NCBI GenBank assembly: GCA_022782265.1
Contig: JALFOM010000022.1
Coordinates: forward strand, 1-64,000
DNA length: 64,000 bases
DNA from: Clostridiales bacterium
GTDB lineage: Bacteria > Bacillota > Clostridia > Oscillospirales > Oscillospiraceae
Direction of reading: 5' to 3'
Shown: positions 17,293-27,064 of the stretch, in pieces
Layout: each line of letters opens with the position of its first letter
Position numbering within the stretch: position 1 is the stretch's first letter
The notes under the pieces: model-generated
Databases searched by the model: none
The model's input: only the letters and a program-made list of their open reading frames with translations
What the model was told of the DNA's origin: nothing
Program-made: the position numbers and the translations under genes

Positions 17293-17611
17293 TTGCTGTT
17301 CCTCCATTTTGTTCGTATTGGGTTGTTGCTTTACAGCCGAGGGCTGTCTTGTTGGTTAAAGTATACCATTTCAGGGCCGTGTTGACAAGCATTCGCTCAA
17401 ATTTTACGCGGATTTGCACAAAAGTTGATTTTATTTCAGAGTCGCTCAAAAACTTGTACGAAAGAGAAAAAAAGCGCCGCGCAATTTGTTCAGCTTCACC
17501 GAAAGTTTGAAATTTTAAAGCGTCTGATACGGCGGAGATTGAAATCGGAGGAGCAGAATGATATACTGCTATGAGCGAATAAAGTCGTTTTTACGGCGAT
17601 AAGGAGTTAAC

Positions 17612-18337
17612 TTGATGAATACAATCAAATTTAACAAAAAGCAGGCCAAGACCATTGCTCACCGGGGCCTGAGCGGTCTGGAAAAGGAAAACACCTGCGC
17701 GGCCTTTGTGGCGGCAGGCAACCGGGAGAGCTATTACGGCATTGAGACCGACGTGCACCGCACGGCTGACGGTCAGTTTGTGGTCTTTCACGACGACAAC
17801 ACCGCCCGTGTGGGCGTGGACAGCCTCGTTATCGAAAACACCAGCTTTGAGACTCTGCGCAAGCTCCGGCTCACCGACATTGACGGGCAGCGGGGCCGCA
17901 ATGATCTGGGCATCCCCACGCTGGCAGAATATATCAGCATCTGCAAAAAGTATGAAAAACAGTGCATCCTTGAGCTGAAAAACCAGTTCCGGGCTGCTGA
18001 TGTATATAAAGTGGTTGCCGCCATCGACAAGCTGGGTTATCTGGACCATGTCACCTTTATCTCTTTCCAGCTGAAAAATCTGGTGTATCTGCGCCGGCGC
18101 TATCCGAATCAGCCCGCCCAGTACCTGCTGGATAATTGGGATGACGGCTCTCTGGACGTACTGAAAAAATACAATCTGGGCCTGGACATCCGCTATACCA
18201 GTCTGACAAAGGAGATCGTGGATCAGGTCCACGCCGCCGGACTGGAGGTCAACTGCTGGACCGTGAACACCAGGGAAGACGGAGAAGCGCTGGCGGATAT
18301 GGGCGTCGACTACATCACCACCAATATTCTGGAATAA
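17612..18337 (+). CDS. Glycerophosphodiester phosphodiesterase (GDPD)
   Basis: IAHRGLSGLEKENTCAAFVAAGNRESYYGIETDVHRTADGQFVVFHDDN; NCWTVNTREDGEALADMGVDYITTN. Confidence 0.95.
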   Translation: MMNTIKFNKKQAKTIAHRGLSGLEKENTCAAFVAAGNRESYYGIETDVHRTADGQFVVFHDDNTARVGVDSLVIENTSFETLRKLRLTDIDGQRGRNDLGIPTLAEYISICKKYEKQCILELKNQFRAADVYKVVAAIDKLGYLDHVTFISFQLKNLVYLRRRYPNQPAQYLLDNWDDGSLDVLKKYNLGLDIRYTSLTKEIVDQVHAAGLEVNCWTVNTREDGEALADMGVDYITTNILE

Positions 18338-18360
18338 AGCGCCTTTGACGGGAGATATCC

Positions 18361-19014
18361 ATGTACCACCTTTTTAACCCCGAAAATAAGTTCTGGAATT
18401 TTATCGGCAAAATCACCGATGTGGCCTGCATGAGCATCCTGTGGGCCCTGGTGAGCCTTCCGGTTTTCACCATCGGCGCGACAACGACGGCCTTTTACGA
18501 TTTCGCTCTGCACCAGGTGAACGACCGGGAAGGGAAAATTCTGAAAAGCTTTTTCACTTCCTTCAAGGCCCATTTTGGCAGGGCCACCCTCCTCTGGCTC
18601 ATTGAACTGGCGGGTATTGCCTTCTTTGCCCTGGACCTGTGGGCGGCGTGGAATTTCTACCTGGTCAACGGCGGCGTGGCCAGCATCGTCCTGCTGGGCT
18701 TTTGCGCCTGCATCGCGCTGATCTTTCTCTCCTGCCTCATGTATGTCTATCCGCTGCTGGCTGCCTTTGACTTCAGGCTGAAGAAGATCCTCCGCGACAG
18801 CTTTATCATGGCCATGGGCAATCTCCATGTGACCATCACCCTTTTCGTGATGACCGCGCTGGTCTGTGTGCTCATCTTCTATGTCAGCGGGCTGTTTTTC
18901 TTCTGGATCGGACTGTATATCTTCTTTTCCGCCTATTTTATCACCGGCGTTTTCCTGAAATATGTCCGGGACCCGGAGGAGGACGAAACGGGAAAGGAGC
19001 AGCGGGAAGAATGA
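18361..19014 (+). CDS. YesL/DUF624-family membrane protein
   Basis: LFNPENKFWNFIGKITDVACMSILWALVSLPVFTIGATTTAFYDFAL. Confidence 0.88.
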   Translation: MYHLFNPENKFWNFIGKITDVACMSILWALVSLPVFTIGATTTAFYDFALHQVNDREGKILKSFFTSFKAHFGRATLLWLIELAGIAFFALDLWAAWNFYLVNGGVASIVLLGFCACIALIFLSCLMYVYPLLAAFDFRLKKILRDSFIMAMGNLHVTITLFVMTALVCVLIFYVSGLFFFWIGLYIFFSAYFITGVFLKYVRDPEEDETGKEQREE

Positions 19015-19721
19015 TCGGCGGCTACGGACTGACCTTCCGGCAGAAGGTCAAAAAATGGCATGATACGGAGTCGGCCAAGCTGCGCACCATGAAATTCGGC
19101 GAGAAGATCGGGTACATTTTCACCTATTACTGGAAGTGGATGCTGCTATTTATGATTGTCGTCATGTTCTGCGGCTATGTGGGCGACGCAGTGGTGCAGG
19201 CCCATAAGGAGATCGTGCTGGAGGGCTTCTTCACCAACGACGACGATAACCTGTTCCCCGCCGGGGAGCTGGAGAAGGATTTTTCGGCCACGCTGGAGCT
19301 GAGCAAAAAGCAGGCCGTGGTTTTTGACGACAGCCTGTATATCAGCCAGGACGGCGGAGCCACGGAGTACAGCGCCGCAAGCAACGGCAAGATCATCGCC
19401 TATATGGCCACCCAGGAGCTGGATTTTGTGGTCACCACGGAGGCGGTGTACGATTTTTACAAGGAAGACGTACCCATGGCGGATCTGGGAAAGCTGCTGA
19501 CACCGGAGCTTTATGCACAGCTTGAAGCGTATCTGATTGAAGGCGTGGACCCGGACGGAAATCCCTGCTTTACGGGCCTGGACATGAGCCAAAGCCGCTA
19601 TGTGGCCGGAGCGGGCGCGGACAAGGATGAACGCATCACCGGGCGCTATGTCCTGTTTGTCCCTTACAGCGCCCCGCACAGGGAGATGCTGAACGAATAT
19701 CTGGCTTTCTGCTTTTCATAG
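19011..19721 (+). CDS. Hypothetical single-TM protein coupled to YesL
   Basis: 4-bp overlap with YesL gene; TM segment WKWMLLFMIVVMFCGYVGDAVV; no recognised family. Confidence 0.75.
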   Translation: MIGGYGLTFRQKVKKWHDTESAKLRTMKFGEKIGYIFTYYWKWMLLFMIVVMFCGYVGDAVVQAHKEIVLEGFFTNDDDNLFPAGELEKDFSATLELSKKQAVVFDDSLYISQDGGATEYSAASNGKIIAYMATQELDFVVTTEAVYDFYKEDVPMADLGKLLTPELYAQLEAYLIEGVDPDGNPCFTGLDMSQSRYVAGAGADKDERITGRYVLFVPYSAPHREMLNEYLAFCFS

Positions 19722-19841
19722 CGCGTCGGAGTCTGCAGGAGAAGTCTTCCGCGCCATTTGAACAGTGCCTGTGTTTTATCGAAAAATATTGAAATACGCC
19801 GACAGCCGACCCTTGTACAGAGCCGGCTGTCGTAATTTATC

Positions 19842-19872
19842 GTGCTGTCTTACTGCGTTTGTGAGACAGCAC
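19842..19872. terminator. Hairpin/terminator
   Basis: gtgctgtctt...gagacagcac. Confidence 0.6.
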
Positions 19873-19886
19873 ACTTGTTATGCCAT

Positions 19887-20681
19887 TTATTTATACAGGT
19901 CTAAAAATTCCTCCAGGCAGAGACCGTGCTCCATGATGTAGGTGGCGGCCTCCACGCCCACATAGCGGAAGTGCCAGGGCTCGTAGATAATGCCGGTCAC
20001 ATCCTCCTTGCCGTCCGGGTAGCGGACGATAAAGCCGTATTCCTGGCAGTGCTGGCTCATCCACTGGTACATGGCGGTGTTTTCCAGACTGCGGTCCTTG
20101 GACTCGTAATAGCGGTCGGTGATGTCGCAGGCGAGACCGGTCTGGTGCTCGCTGGTGCCCGGGGGCGCAACAATGGTCTTGGCCACTTCCTCGCCGTACT
20201 GGGCCACCTTGCGGTTATACAGATACTGCTGGGTGGCATAGTCCCGGTAGCCGGAGGACAGGTATACGCTCAAGCCTTCCGCTCTGGCAGCGGCAACAAA
20301 TTCCTTCATCGGCTCGATGATGCGGGCGTCCAGAGGCTGGCCCTCCAGCGTCTCGGTGGTGGGCGTATACTCGCCGATGGGATTGTCCAGATTGGCCAGG
20401 ATGTATTCCCAGCTGGTGATGTCGATCTGCGGCAGGTCACTGTTTACCGGCTCGGGGGTCTCTTCCGGCACTTCGCTCTCCACTGGCTCCTGAGAAACGG
20501 CAGGACTCTCCTCCGGGGCGGCGGACGGCGCGGGCGTCTCCACCGGCGCGGCGCTCTCCACCGGGGTCTTGTTCAGCTCCAGGCTCTTGGGGGCCGCTAC
20601 AAAGCTCATATAGGAACAGAAAGCAAAAGCAACAAGCAATATCAGTCCGAAAACAATGCGGACGACACGTTTTCCACTCAT
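19887..20681 (-). CDS. VanY-type D-Ala-D-Ala carboxypeptidase, membrane-anchored (copy 1)
   Basis: VYLSSGYRDYATQQYLYN...APPGTSEHQTGLACDI...YGFIVRYPDGKEDVTGIIYEPWHFRYVG. Confidence 0.93.
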   Translation of the reverse strand: MSGKRVVRIVFGLILLVAFAFCSYMSFVAAPKSLELNKTPVESAAPVETPAPSAAPEESPAVSQEPVESEVPEETPEPVNSDLPQIDITSWEYILANLDNPIGEYTPTTETLEGQPLDARIIEPMKEFVAAARAEGLSVYLSSGYRDYATQQYLYNRKVAQYGEEVAKTIVAPPGTSEHQTGLACDITDRYYESKDRSLENTAMYQWMSQHCQEYGFIVRYPDGKEDVTGIIYEPWHFRYVGVEAATYIMEHGLCLEEFLDLYK

Positions 20682-20817
20682 AATAAACCTCCTGGAAAGT
20701 ACCGGTGTATTTGCGGCATCTCTGAATATAATAGCATTGCCGCCCCCGCCGGTCAACCTCTTTTTCCTCGAAGGCTTAGGGAAGGTTTAACCTATTCTGC
20801 GATAAAACGCTTTAGAA

Positions 20818-20923
20818 TTTTAGCGAGGCAGAATTGTGTCAGACGAGGCGCTTTCCGCAGCGAATAATGGACAACTATTTGCAAGGAAAGCAACGAAGGA
20901 TGGCGCAATTCTGACCGCTAAAA
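20818..20923. repeat. 106-bp imperfect-inverted-repeat element (MITE/ncRNA-like)
   Basis: ttttagcgaggcagaattgtgtca ... tggcgcaattctgaccgctaaaa termini. Confidence 0.5.
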
Positions 20924-20950
20924 AACAAATGGTTTTATTGAAGAATAGTA

Positions 20951-21742
20951 TTAGTTGTACAGCGCCAGAAACTCCTCCAGGCACAGGCCGTTTTCCATGA
21001 TATAGGCGGCAGCCTCCGTGCCCACATAGCGGAAATGCCAGGGCTCATAGATGATTCCGGTCACATCCTCCTTGCCCTTGGGATAGCGCAGGATGAAGCC
21101 GTATTCCTGACAGTGGGCCAGCAGCCATTGGTAGGTCTCCGTGGCCTCGCACTCGTCCTGGGTTTTGGGGTTGCGGTAAATGTCGGTGATGTCACAGCAA
21201 AGCCCGGTCTGGTGCTCGCTGGTACCCGGCGGCGCCACGATCTTTGCGGCGGTCTCATAGCTGCCGGTGGAATTGAGCTTGGCGTTGAAATTTGCCTGCT
21301 GCTCGGAAAAGGAGCGATAACCGGAGGACAGATAAACCGGCAGGCCCTGGTCCCGGGCGCCCTGGGCAAAGGCGGAGAGCGCGTCCGCGATCCGGGCGTC
21401 TACAGAAGCCAGATCGCCTACAAATTGGGTCTCCGGCGCAAAATCCGCGCCGATGGCGTTTTCCGCATTGACCAGAATCAGCTCCCAGCTGTTGATATCC
21501 ACATTGGGAAGTGCAGGCTCCGGGGATTCCTCCGGCAGAGGCGTCTCCTGCGGCTCCGCCTCCTGGGGTTCGGGGGTCTCCGAAACCAGGACCGGCGTAG
21601 GAGAGACAGGCGCGGCCGTGGGCGGCGGGCTGAAGCTGTCCCCGCTTTTCGGCGCGGTGAGGAAATAATGATACAGGGCAAAAGCGAACAGAACCAGCAG
21701 TGCCAGGCCGAAAAGCCTGCGCAGTATACGCTTGATCTTCAT
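20951..21742 (-). CDS. VanY-type D-Ala-D-Ala carboxypeptidase, membrane-anchored (copy 2)
   Basis: VYLSSGYRSFSEQQANFN...VAPPGTSEHQTGLCCDI...YGFILRYPKGKEDVTGIIYEPWHFRYVG. Confidence 0.93.
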   Translation of the reverse strand: MKIKRILRRLFGLALLVLFAFALYHYFLTAPKSGDSFSPPPTAAPVSPTPVLVSETPEPQEAEPQETPLPEESPEPALPNVDINSWELILVNAENAIGADFAPETQFVGDLASVDARIADALSAFAQGARDQGLPVYLSSGYRSFSEQQANFNAKLNSTGSYETAAKIVAPPGTSEHQTGLCCDITDIYRNPKTQDECEATETYQWLLAHCQEYGFILRYPKGKEDVTGIIYEPWHFRYVGTEAAAYIMENGLCLEEFLALYN

Positions 21743-21962
21743 GGCAGCACCTCCATTTACACAGGATATCAAGCGCCGCGGTAATAAGTCAACTTAATTT
21801 TTCTGAAAAAGCCCGCAGGGAGACCGATATGGGGCAAAGGAAAATATCTTTTGCAGCGCGTAAAATTTACAAGTGTTGACAAATTACGACAATATCACTA
21901 TAACAAAACTACCCATTCTCCGTGCAATGAGAAAGGGAAAAGAGAGAAAAGGAGAAATCGTA

Positions 21963-22259
21963 ATGGCATACTGCAAGAACTGCGGAGCAGAGATTCAGGA
22001 TCAGGCGGTTGTCTGTCCTTATTGCGGAGTAGCACAGGAGACGAAGCCTGCAGTGGTTGACAATGGAGGCTTTGGCTGGGGACTTCTCGGCTTCTGCATT
22101 CCTCTGGTAGGTCTCATTCTGTACCTTGTATGGAAAGACGAAAAGCCCAGAACGGCGAAGGCTGCCGGTAAGGGTGCATTGATCTCAGTAATCATTTGCG
22201 TTGCATTTTATGTGCTGATGATGATTATTGGCGTTGGTGCGGCAATGACGGGATATTAA
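21963..22259 (+). CDS. Zinc-ribbon domain membrane protein
   Basis: MAYCKNCGAEIQDQAVVCPYCGVAQ plus two hydrophobic segments. Confidence 0.85.
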   Translation: MAYCKNCGAEIQDQAVVCPYCGVAQETKPAVVDNGGFGWGLLGFCIPLVGLILYLVWKDEKPRTAKAAGKGALISVIICVAFYVLMMIIGVGAAMTGY

Positions 22260-22260
22260 A

Positions 22261-22623
22261 GTGAAACAAAAGCTTTATAAATGGCTGCCCATTATTTTTG
22301 GCTGCCATTGCAGAAGCGATCGTTCATTTTTCTATCATGGGGAACAATTCCCGATTTGCGCAAGATGTACAGGAGAACTGTTGGGGATCATTTTCTCCCT
22401 GTTCTCCTGTTTCTTCTTCCGCTTACCGGTCTGGCTTTCTGTTCTCTTTATGCTGCCGCTGTGTGTGGACGGCTTTGTCCAGCTGAAAACGAGCTATGAA
22501 AGCACCAACATAAAAAGAGTTGTTACCGGTTTTTTCTTTGGCTACGGACTTTTTATGCTCTTTATCGTTTCCGCCATCTTTGCTTATGAGTATGGACACA
22601 GCCTCGGAGAGATGCTGCGCTGA
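22261..22623 (+). CDS. DUF2085-family membrane protein (GTG start)
   Basis: GCHCRSDRSFFYHGEQFPICARCTGELLG. Confidence 0.8.
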   Translation: MKQKLYKWLPIIFGCHCRSDRSFFYHGEQFPICARCTGELLGIIFSLFSCFFFRLPVWLSVLFMLPLCVDGFVQLKTSYESTNIKRVVTGFFFGYGLFMLFIVSAIFAYEYGHSLGEMLR

Positions 22624-22835
22624 AAAACGGAAAAGCAGATAAGCAGATAAGCAGAGCCGGGAAAATCCCGGCTCTGTTCGTATTAAATCGCCGGAAAGGC
22701 CTTTTTGACTTTGCCTGCGATAGAGCTTGCTGCAAACCCAGCTTTTTGACGCCTGCGGCGCACGAAAAATGCGCGGAACGAAGTAAATAGTGTTTTTTCC
22801 GACACACACGCCGGGAAAACAGATCAAATACAGAC

Positions 22836-22862
22836 AGCCCGCCGGTTTCCCGGCGGGCTTGT
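22836..22862 (-). terminator. Terminator of the PFOR gene
   Basis: agcccgccgg-tttc-ccggcgggct inverted repeat. Confidence 0.65.
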
Positions 22863-22883
22863 TGTGCTTATATGGCTTGCGGA

Positions 22884-25800
22884 TTACTCGTAGAGAGCTT
22901 TGAGCTTCATCAGGTGCTCGTAGCGCTCCTTGGCGTTGGCCTCGTTCTTGGCGAACAGGTCGGTTGCCCTCTCGGGGAACTCGCGGGTCAGACGGCTGTA
23001 ACGGGCCTCGTTCATCAGGAACTCCTGGTAACCGCCGGCAGGCTCCTTGCTGTCGAGAGTGAAGGGCTTCTCGGCGTTGGGGTTGAAGCGGAACAGGTTC
23101 CAGTAGCCGCACTTGACAGCCTTGTCCATCTCCAGCTGGCAGTTGGTCATGCCGCCCTTGATGCTGTGCATCTCGCAGGGAGCGTAGGCGATGATGAGGG
23201 AGGGACCCTTGTGGGCCTCAGCCTCGGCGATGGCCTTCATGGTCTGGAGCTGGTTTGCGCCCATGGCGATCTGGGCAACATAGACATAGCCGTAGGTCAT
23301 AGCCATCTCGGCCAGAGCCTTGGACTTGGTCTCCTTACCGGCAGCTGCGAACTGAGCAACCTGGCCGATGTTGGAAGCCTTGGAGGCCTGTCCGCCGGTG
23401 TTGGAGTAAACCTCAGTGTTGAACACGAAGATGTTCACGTCCTCGCCGGAGGCCAGAACATGGTCAACACCGCCATAGCCGATGTCGAATGCCCAGCCGT
23501 CGCCGCCGAAGATCCAGCAGGACTTCTTGTTCAGGAAATCCTTGCCCTTGAGAACCTTCTCAGCGTGCTCGCAGCAGGCGCCGTTGGCCTCCAGCAGAGC
23601 GACCAGACGCTTGCTGGGCTCCTGGTTGGCGTTGCCGTCGTCGTAGGTGGCCAGGTAATCCTCGGCAGCCTTCTTGATGTCGGCGTTGGAGGCGTTGGCG
23701 GCGATGTACTCCACAGAGGGCTTCAGATCGTCGCGGATCTTCTTCTGGCCCAGGAACATGCCGAGGCCGTGCTCTGCGTTATCCTCAAACAGGGAGTTTG
23801 CCCATGCGGGGCCGTGGCCTTCCTTGTTGACGGTGTAGGGAGAGGTGGCAGCAGGTCCGCCCCAGATGGAGGAGCAGCCGGTTGCGTTGGAGATGAGCAT
23901 GTGGTCGCCGAAGAGCTGGGTGACGAGACGGGCATAGCTGGTCTCGGCGCAGCCTGCGCAGGAACCGGAGAACTCCAGGTAGGGCTGAGCAAACTGGCTG
24001 AACTTGGGATTCTCGGCCTTGAAGAGCTCCTTCTTCTCGGCAACGTTGGCGACCATGTAGTCGAAGACTTCCTGCTGATCCAGCTGGCTCTCCATGGGAA
24101 CCATCTCGATGGCGTGGACAGCGCACTGGCCTACGCAGACGCCGCAGCCCATGCAGTCCAGAGCGGAAACGGCCATGCTGAACTTGTAGTCGCAGCCCTT
24201 GATGCCCTTGATGTCGGCAAGCTTGGTCTGTGCGGGAGCGGCAGCGGCTTCCTCAGCGGTGAGAGCGAAGGGACGGATGGTGGCGTGGGGGCAGACAAAT
24301 GCGCACTTGTTGCACTGGATGCACTTCTCGGCGTCCCACTTGGGAACGGAGACAGCGATGCCGCGCTTCTCGTAGGCGGCTGCGCCCAGCTCGAAGGTGC
24401 CGTCGGCGTGATCCACGAAAGCGGAGACAGGCAGAGAGTCGCCGTCCATCTTGTCCACAGGATCAAGGATGCTGGTGACCATCTTGACGGTCTTCTCGCG
24501 GCCGGTCTTGGCCTTGGTCTCAGTGTGGTCAACAGCGTTGGCCCACTCGGCGGGAACTTCCACCTTGACGTATGCGGTGGCGCCGGCGTCGATGGCGGCG
24601 TAGTTCATGTCGACCACGTCCTGGCCCTTCTTCAGGTAGGAGTGGAGGGCGGCGTCCTTCATGTACTGGATGGCCTCTTCCTCAGGCATGACCTTTGCCA
24701 GAGAGAAGAATGCGGACTGAAGGATGGTGTTGGTACGCTTGCCCATGCCGATCTTCTTGGCAAGGTCGATAGCGTTGATCATGTAAAGCTGGATGTTGTT
24801 GTTGGCGATGTAGCGCTTGGAGGCAGCGTCCAGATGATGCTCCAGCTCCTCAAAGCTCCACTGGCAGTTGACCAGGAACACACCGCCGGGCTTGACGTCG
24901 CGGACGATGGGGAAGCCCTTGGTGATGTAGGAGGGCACATGGCAGGCCACAAAGTCGGCCTTGTTGATGTAGTAGGGGCTCTTGATCAGCTTGTCGCCGA
25001 AGCGCAGATGGCTGACGGTTACGCCGCCGGTCTTCTTGGAGTCGTACTGGAAGTAAGCCTGAACGTATTTGTCGGTGTGGTCGCCGATGATCTTGATGGA
25101 GTTCTTGTTTGCGCCGACGGTGCCGTCGCCGCCCAGACCCCAGAACTTGCACTCGATGGTGCCTTCTGCGGCGGTAGCGGGAGCGGGAACCTCCTCAAGG
25201 GACAGGTTGGTGACGTCGTCAACGATACCGATGGTGAACTGACGTTTGGGAGCGGCCTTTGCCAGCTCGTTGTAAACGGCGAACACGGAGGCGGGAGGCG
25301 TATCCTTGGAACCCAGACCGTAGCGGCCGCCGATGACGGTGACGTCGTTCTTGCCGGCGTTGGCCAGAGCGGTGACAACATCCAGATACAGAGGCTCGCC
25401 CTGAGCGCCGGGCTCCTTGGTGCGGTCCAGAACGGCGATCTTCTTGCAGCTTGCGGGGATGGCTGCCAGGAGCTTCTCCGGGCAGAAGGGGCGGAACAGG
25501 CGGACCTTCACAAGGCCGACCTTCTCGCCGTGGGCGTTCATGTAGTCGATGACTTCCTCTGCCACATCGCAGATGGAGCCCATGGCCACGATGACGCGGT
25601 CAGCGTCGGGAGCGCCGTAGTAGTTGAAGAGCTGGTAATCGGTGCCGAGCTTGGCATTGACCTTGCCCATGTACTCCTCGACGATGGCGGGAACGGCGTT
25701 GTAGTAGGTGTTGGAAGCCTCACGGTTCTGGAAGAAGATATCTCCGTTCTCGTGAGAACCGCGCATTACGGGGTGCTGGGAGTTGAGGGCGCGGGCACGG

Positions 25801-26426
25801 AAAGCCTCAACGGCGTCCATGTCGCACATTTCCTTCAGATCCTCGTAATCCCAAACTTCGATCTTCTGCAGCTCGTGGGAGGTACGGAAGCCGTCGAAGA
25901 AGTTCAGGAAGGGAACGCGGCCCTTGATGGCGGCCAGATGCGCCACGGGGGACAGGTCCATGACTTCCTGGACGTTGCTCTCAGCCAGCATGGCAAAGCC
26001 GGTCTGGCGGCAGGCCATAACGTCGCTGTGGTCGCCGAAGATGTTCAGGGTGTGGCTGGCAAGGGTACGTGCGCTGACGTGGAACACGCCGGGCAGCAGC
26101 TCGCCTGCGATCTTGTACATGTTGGGGATCATCAGCAGCAGGCCCTGAGAGGCGGTGTAGGTGGTGGTCAGAGCACCGGCATTCAGAGAGCCGTGAACGG
26201 CACCGGCCGCACCTGCCTCGGACTGCATCTCCTGGACCTTGACGGTAGAACCGAAAATGTTCTTTCTGCCGTTTGCGGACCACTGGTCAACATAGTCGGC
26301 CATGGGGCTGGAGGGAGTGATGGGGTAGATTGCTGCGACTTCGGTGAATGCGTAGGATACATGGGCGGCAGCAGTGTTACCGTCCATGGTTTTGAAGTGT
26401 CTCTGCATTTCTATGTTCATCTCCAT
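22884..26426 (-). CDS. nifJ: Pyruvate:ferredoxin (flavodoxin) oxidoreductase
   Basis: AAIYPITPSSPMADYVDQWSANGRKNIFG; 4Fe-4S CIQCNKCAFVCPH and CMGCGVCVGQC; TPP-binding GDGWAFDIGYGGVDHVLASGEDVNIFVFNTEVYSNTGGQ. Start codon uncertain. Confidence 0.97.
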   Translation of the reverse strand: MEMNIEMQRHFKTMDGNTAAAHVSYAFTEVAAIYPITPSSPMADYVDQWSANGRKNIFGSTVKVQEMQSEAGAAGAVHGSLNAGALTTTYTASQGLLLMIPNMYKIAGELLPGVFHVSARTLASHTLNIFGDHSDVMACRQTGFAMLAESNVQEVMDLSPVAHLAAIKGRVPFLNFFDGFRTSHELQKIEVWDYEDLKEMCDMDAVEAFRARALNSQHPVMRGSHENGDIFFQNREASNTYYNAVPAIVEEYMGKVNAKLGTDYQLFNYYGAPDADRVIVAMGSICDVAEEVIDYMNAHGEKVGLVKVRLFRPFCPEKLLAAIPASCKKIAVLDRTKEPGAQGEPLYLDVVTALANAGKNDVTVIGGRYGLGSKDTPPASVFAVYNELAKAAPKRQFTIGIVDDVTNLSLEEVPAPATAAEGTIECKFWGLGGDGTVGANKNSIKIIGDHTDKYVQAYFQYDSKKTGGVTVSHLRFGDKLIKSPYYINKADFVACHVPSYITKGFPIVRDVKPGGVFLVNCQWSFEELEHHLDAASKRYIANNNIQLYMINAIDLAKKIGMGKRTNTILQSAFFSLAKVMPEEEAIQYMKDAALHSYLKKGQDVVDMNYAAIDAGATAYVKVEVPAEWANAVDHTETKAKTGREKTVKMVTSILDPVDKMDGDSLPVSAFVDHADGTFELGAAAYEKRGIAVSVPKWDAEKCIQCNKCAFVCPHATIRPFALTAEEAAAAPAQTKLADIKGIKGCDYKFSMAVSALDCMGCGVCVGQCAVHAIEMVPMESQLDQQEVFDYMVANVAEKKELFKAENPKFSQFAQPYLEFSGSCAGCAETSYARLVTQLFGDHMLISNATGCSSIWGGPAATSPYTVNKEGHGPAWANSLFEDNAEHGLGMFLGQKKIRDDLKPSVEYIAANASNADIKKAAEDYLATYDDGNANQEPSKRLVALLEANGACCEHAEKVLKGKDFLNKKSCWIFGGDGWAFDIGYGGVDHVLASGEDVNIFVFNTEVYSNTGGQASKASNIGQVAQFAAAGKETKSKALAEMAMTYGYVYVAQIAMGANQLQTMKAIAEAEAHKGPSLIIAYAPCEMHSIKGGMTNCQLEMDKAVKCGYWNLFRFNPNAEKPFTLDSKEPAGGYQEFLMNEARYSRLTREFPERATDLFAKNEANAKERYEHLMKLKALYE

Positions 26427-26683
26427 TGCAAAAAATTGACTGTCGCGGCCCGTCATACGAGCCATTGACAGTTTAACATCAAATCGTCAACTTGTAAACA
26501 TGTAAGCTCAATAAAATTCCTGCAAATAATTCAAATTTTGCCCATTCTATATGACTGAACTGACAAAGTGTCGTTATACGACAAGTAAATTGTGCGTTTT
26601 TTTACTTGTGCTTTTTGAAGTAATGGTTTATAATCTTACAATCGGTCTACATGACCGTGAATGATGAAAGGAGATCGTCAGCT

Positions 26684-27034
26684 ATGGTGAACATCATCAA
26701 CGACTATGGAAAAATAAGCATCACCAGCGAGGTCTTTACCTATCTTGCGGGCGACGCTGCCACCAGCTGCTTCGGCGTCAAGGGCATGGCCGGCCGCAGC
26801 AAGGAAGGCGGGCCGCTGCAGCTGCTGCGCAGAGAATCCATGTCCAAGGGCGTGGAAGTGAAATTCAACGACGACGGCAGTCTGTCCCTTGAACTGCATA
26901 TCGGCGTGGACCACGGCGTGAACATGGCCGCCGTTTCCCGCAGCATTATGAACGAGGTCAGCTACAAGCTGTCCAAATCCACCGGAGTCCCTGTGAAGAA
27001 CGTGGATGTCTATATAGATACAATAATCGGATAA
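26684..27034 (+). CDS. Asp23/Gls24-family protein (YloU-like)
   Basis: GKISITSEVFTYLAGDAATSCFGVKGM...GVPVKNVDVYIDTI. Confidence 0.85.
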   Translation: MVNIINDYGKISITSEVFTYLAGDAATSCFGVKGMAGRSKEGGPLQLLRRESMSKGVEVKFNDDGSLSLELHIGVDHGVNMAAVSRSIMNEVSYKLSKSTGVPVKNVDVYIDTIIG

Positions 27035-27064
27035 GCTTTCGCTGATCCCCGGAGGTGCTTTCAC

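Noticed and set aside
19887-21742. Vancomycin-resistance cluster
   Set aside because: Only VanY-type domains are present; no ligase (VanA/B), VanH, VanX or regulator genes nearby.
22680-22815. Intergenic stretch after DUF2085 gene as a mobile repeat
   Set aside because: Non-coding and repeat-like in appearance, but no clear inverted ends or second copy in the window.
22872-26468. 1198-aa plus-strand ORF opposite PFOR
   Set aside because: Shadow ORF: low-complexity L/G/V/H-rich translation with no domains, exactly antisense to an unmistakable nifJ; an artefact of high-GC codon use.
26568-26582. tgtcg-ttata-cgaca dyad upstream of PFOR as a redox-regulator operator
   Set aside because: Only 5-bp arms and no match to the Rex consensus TTGTTAAnnnnTTAACAA; could be chance.
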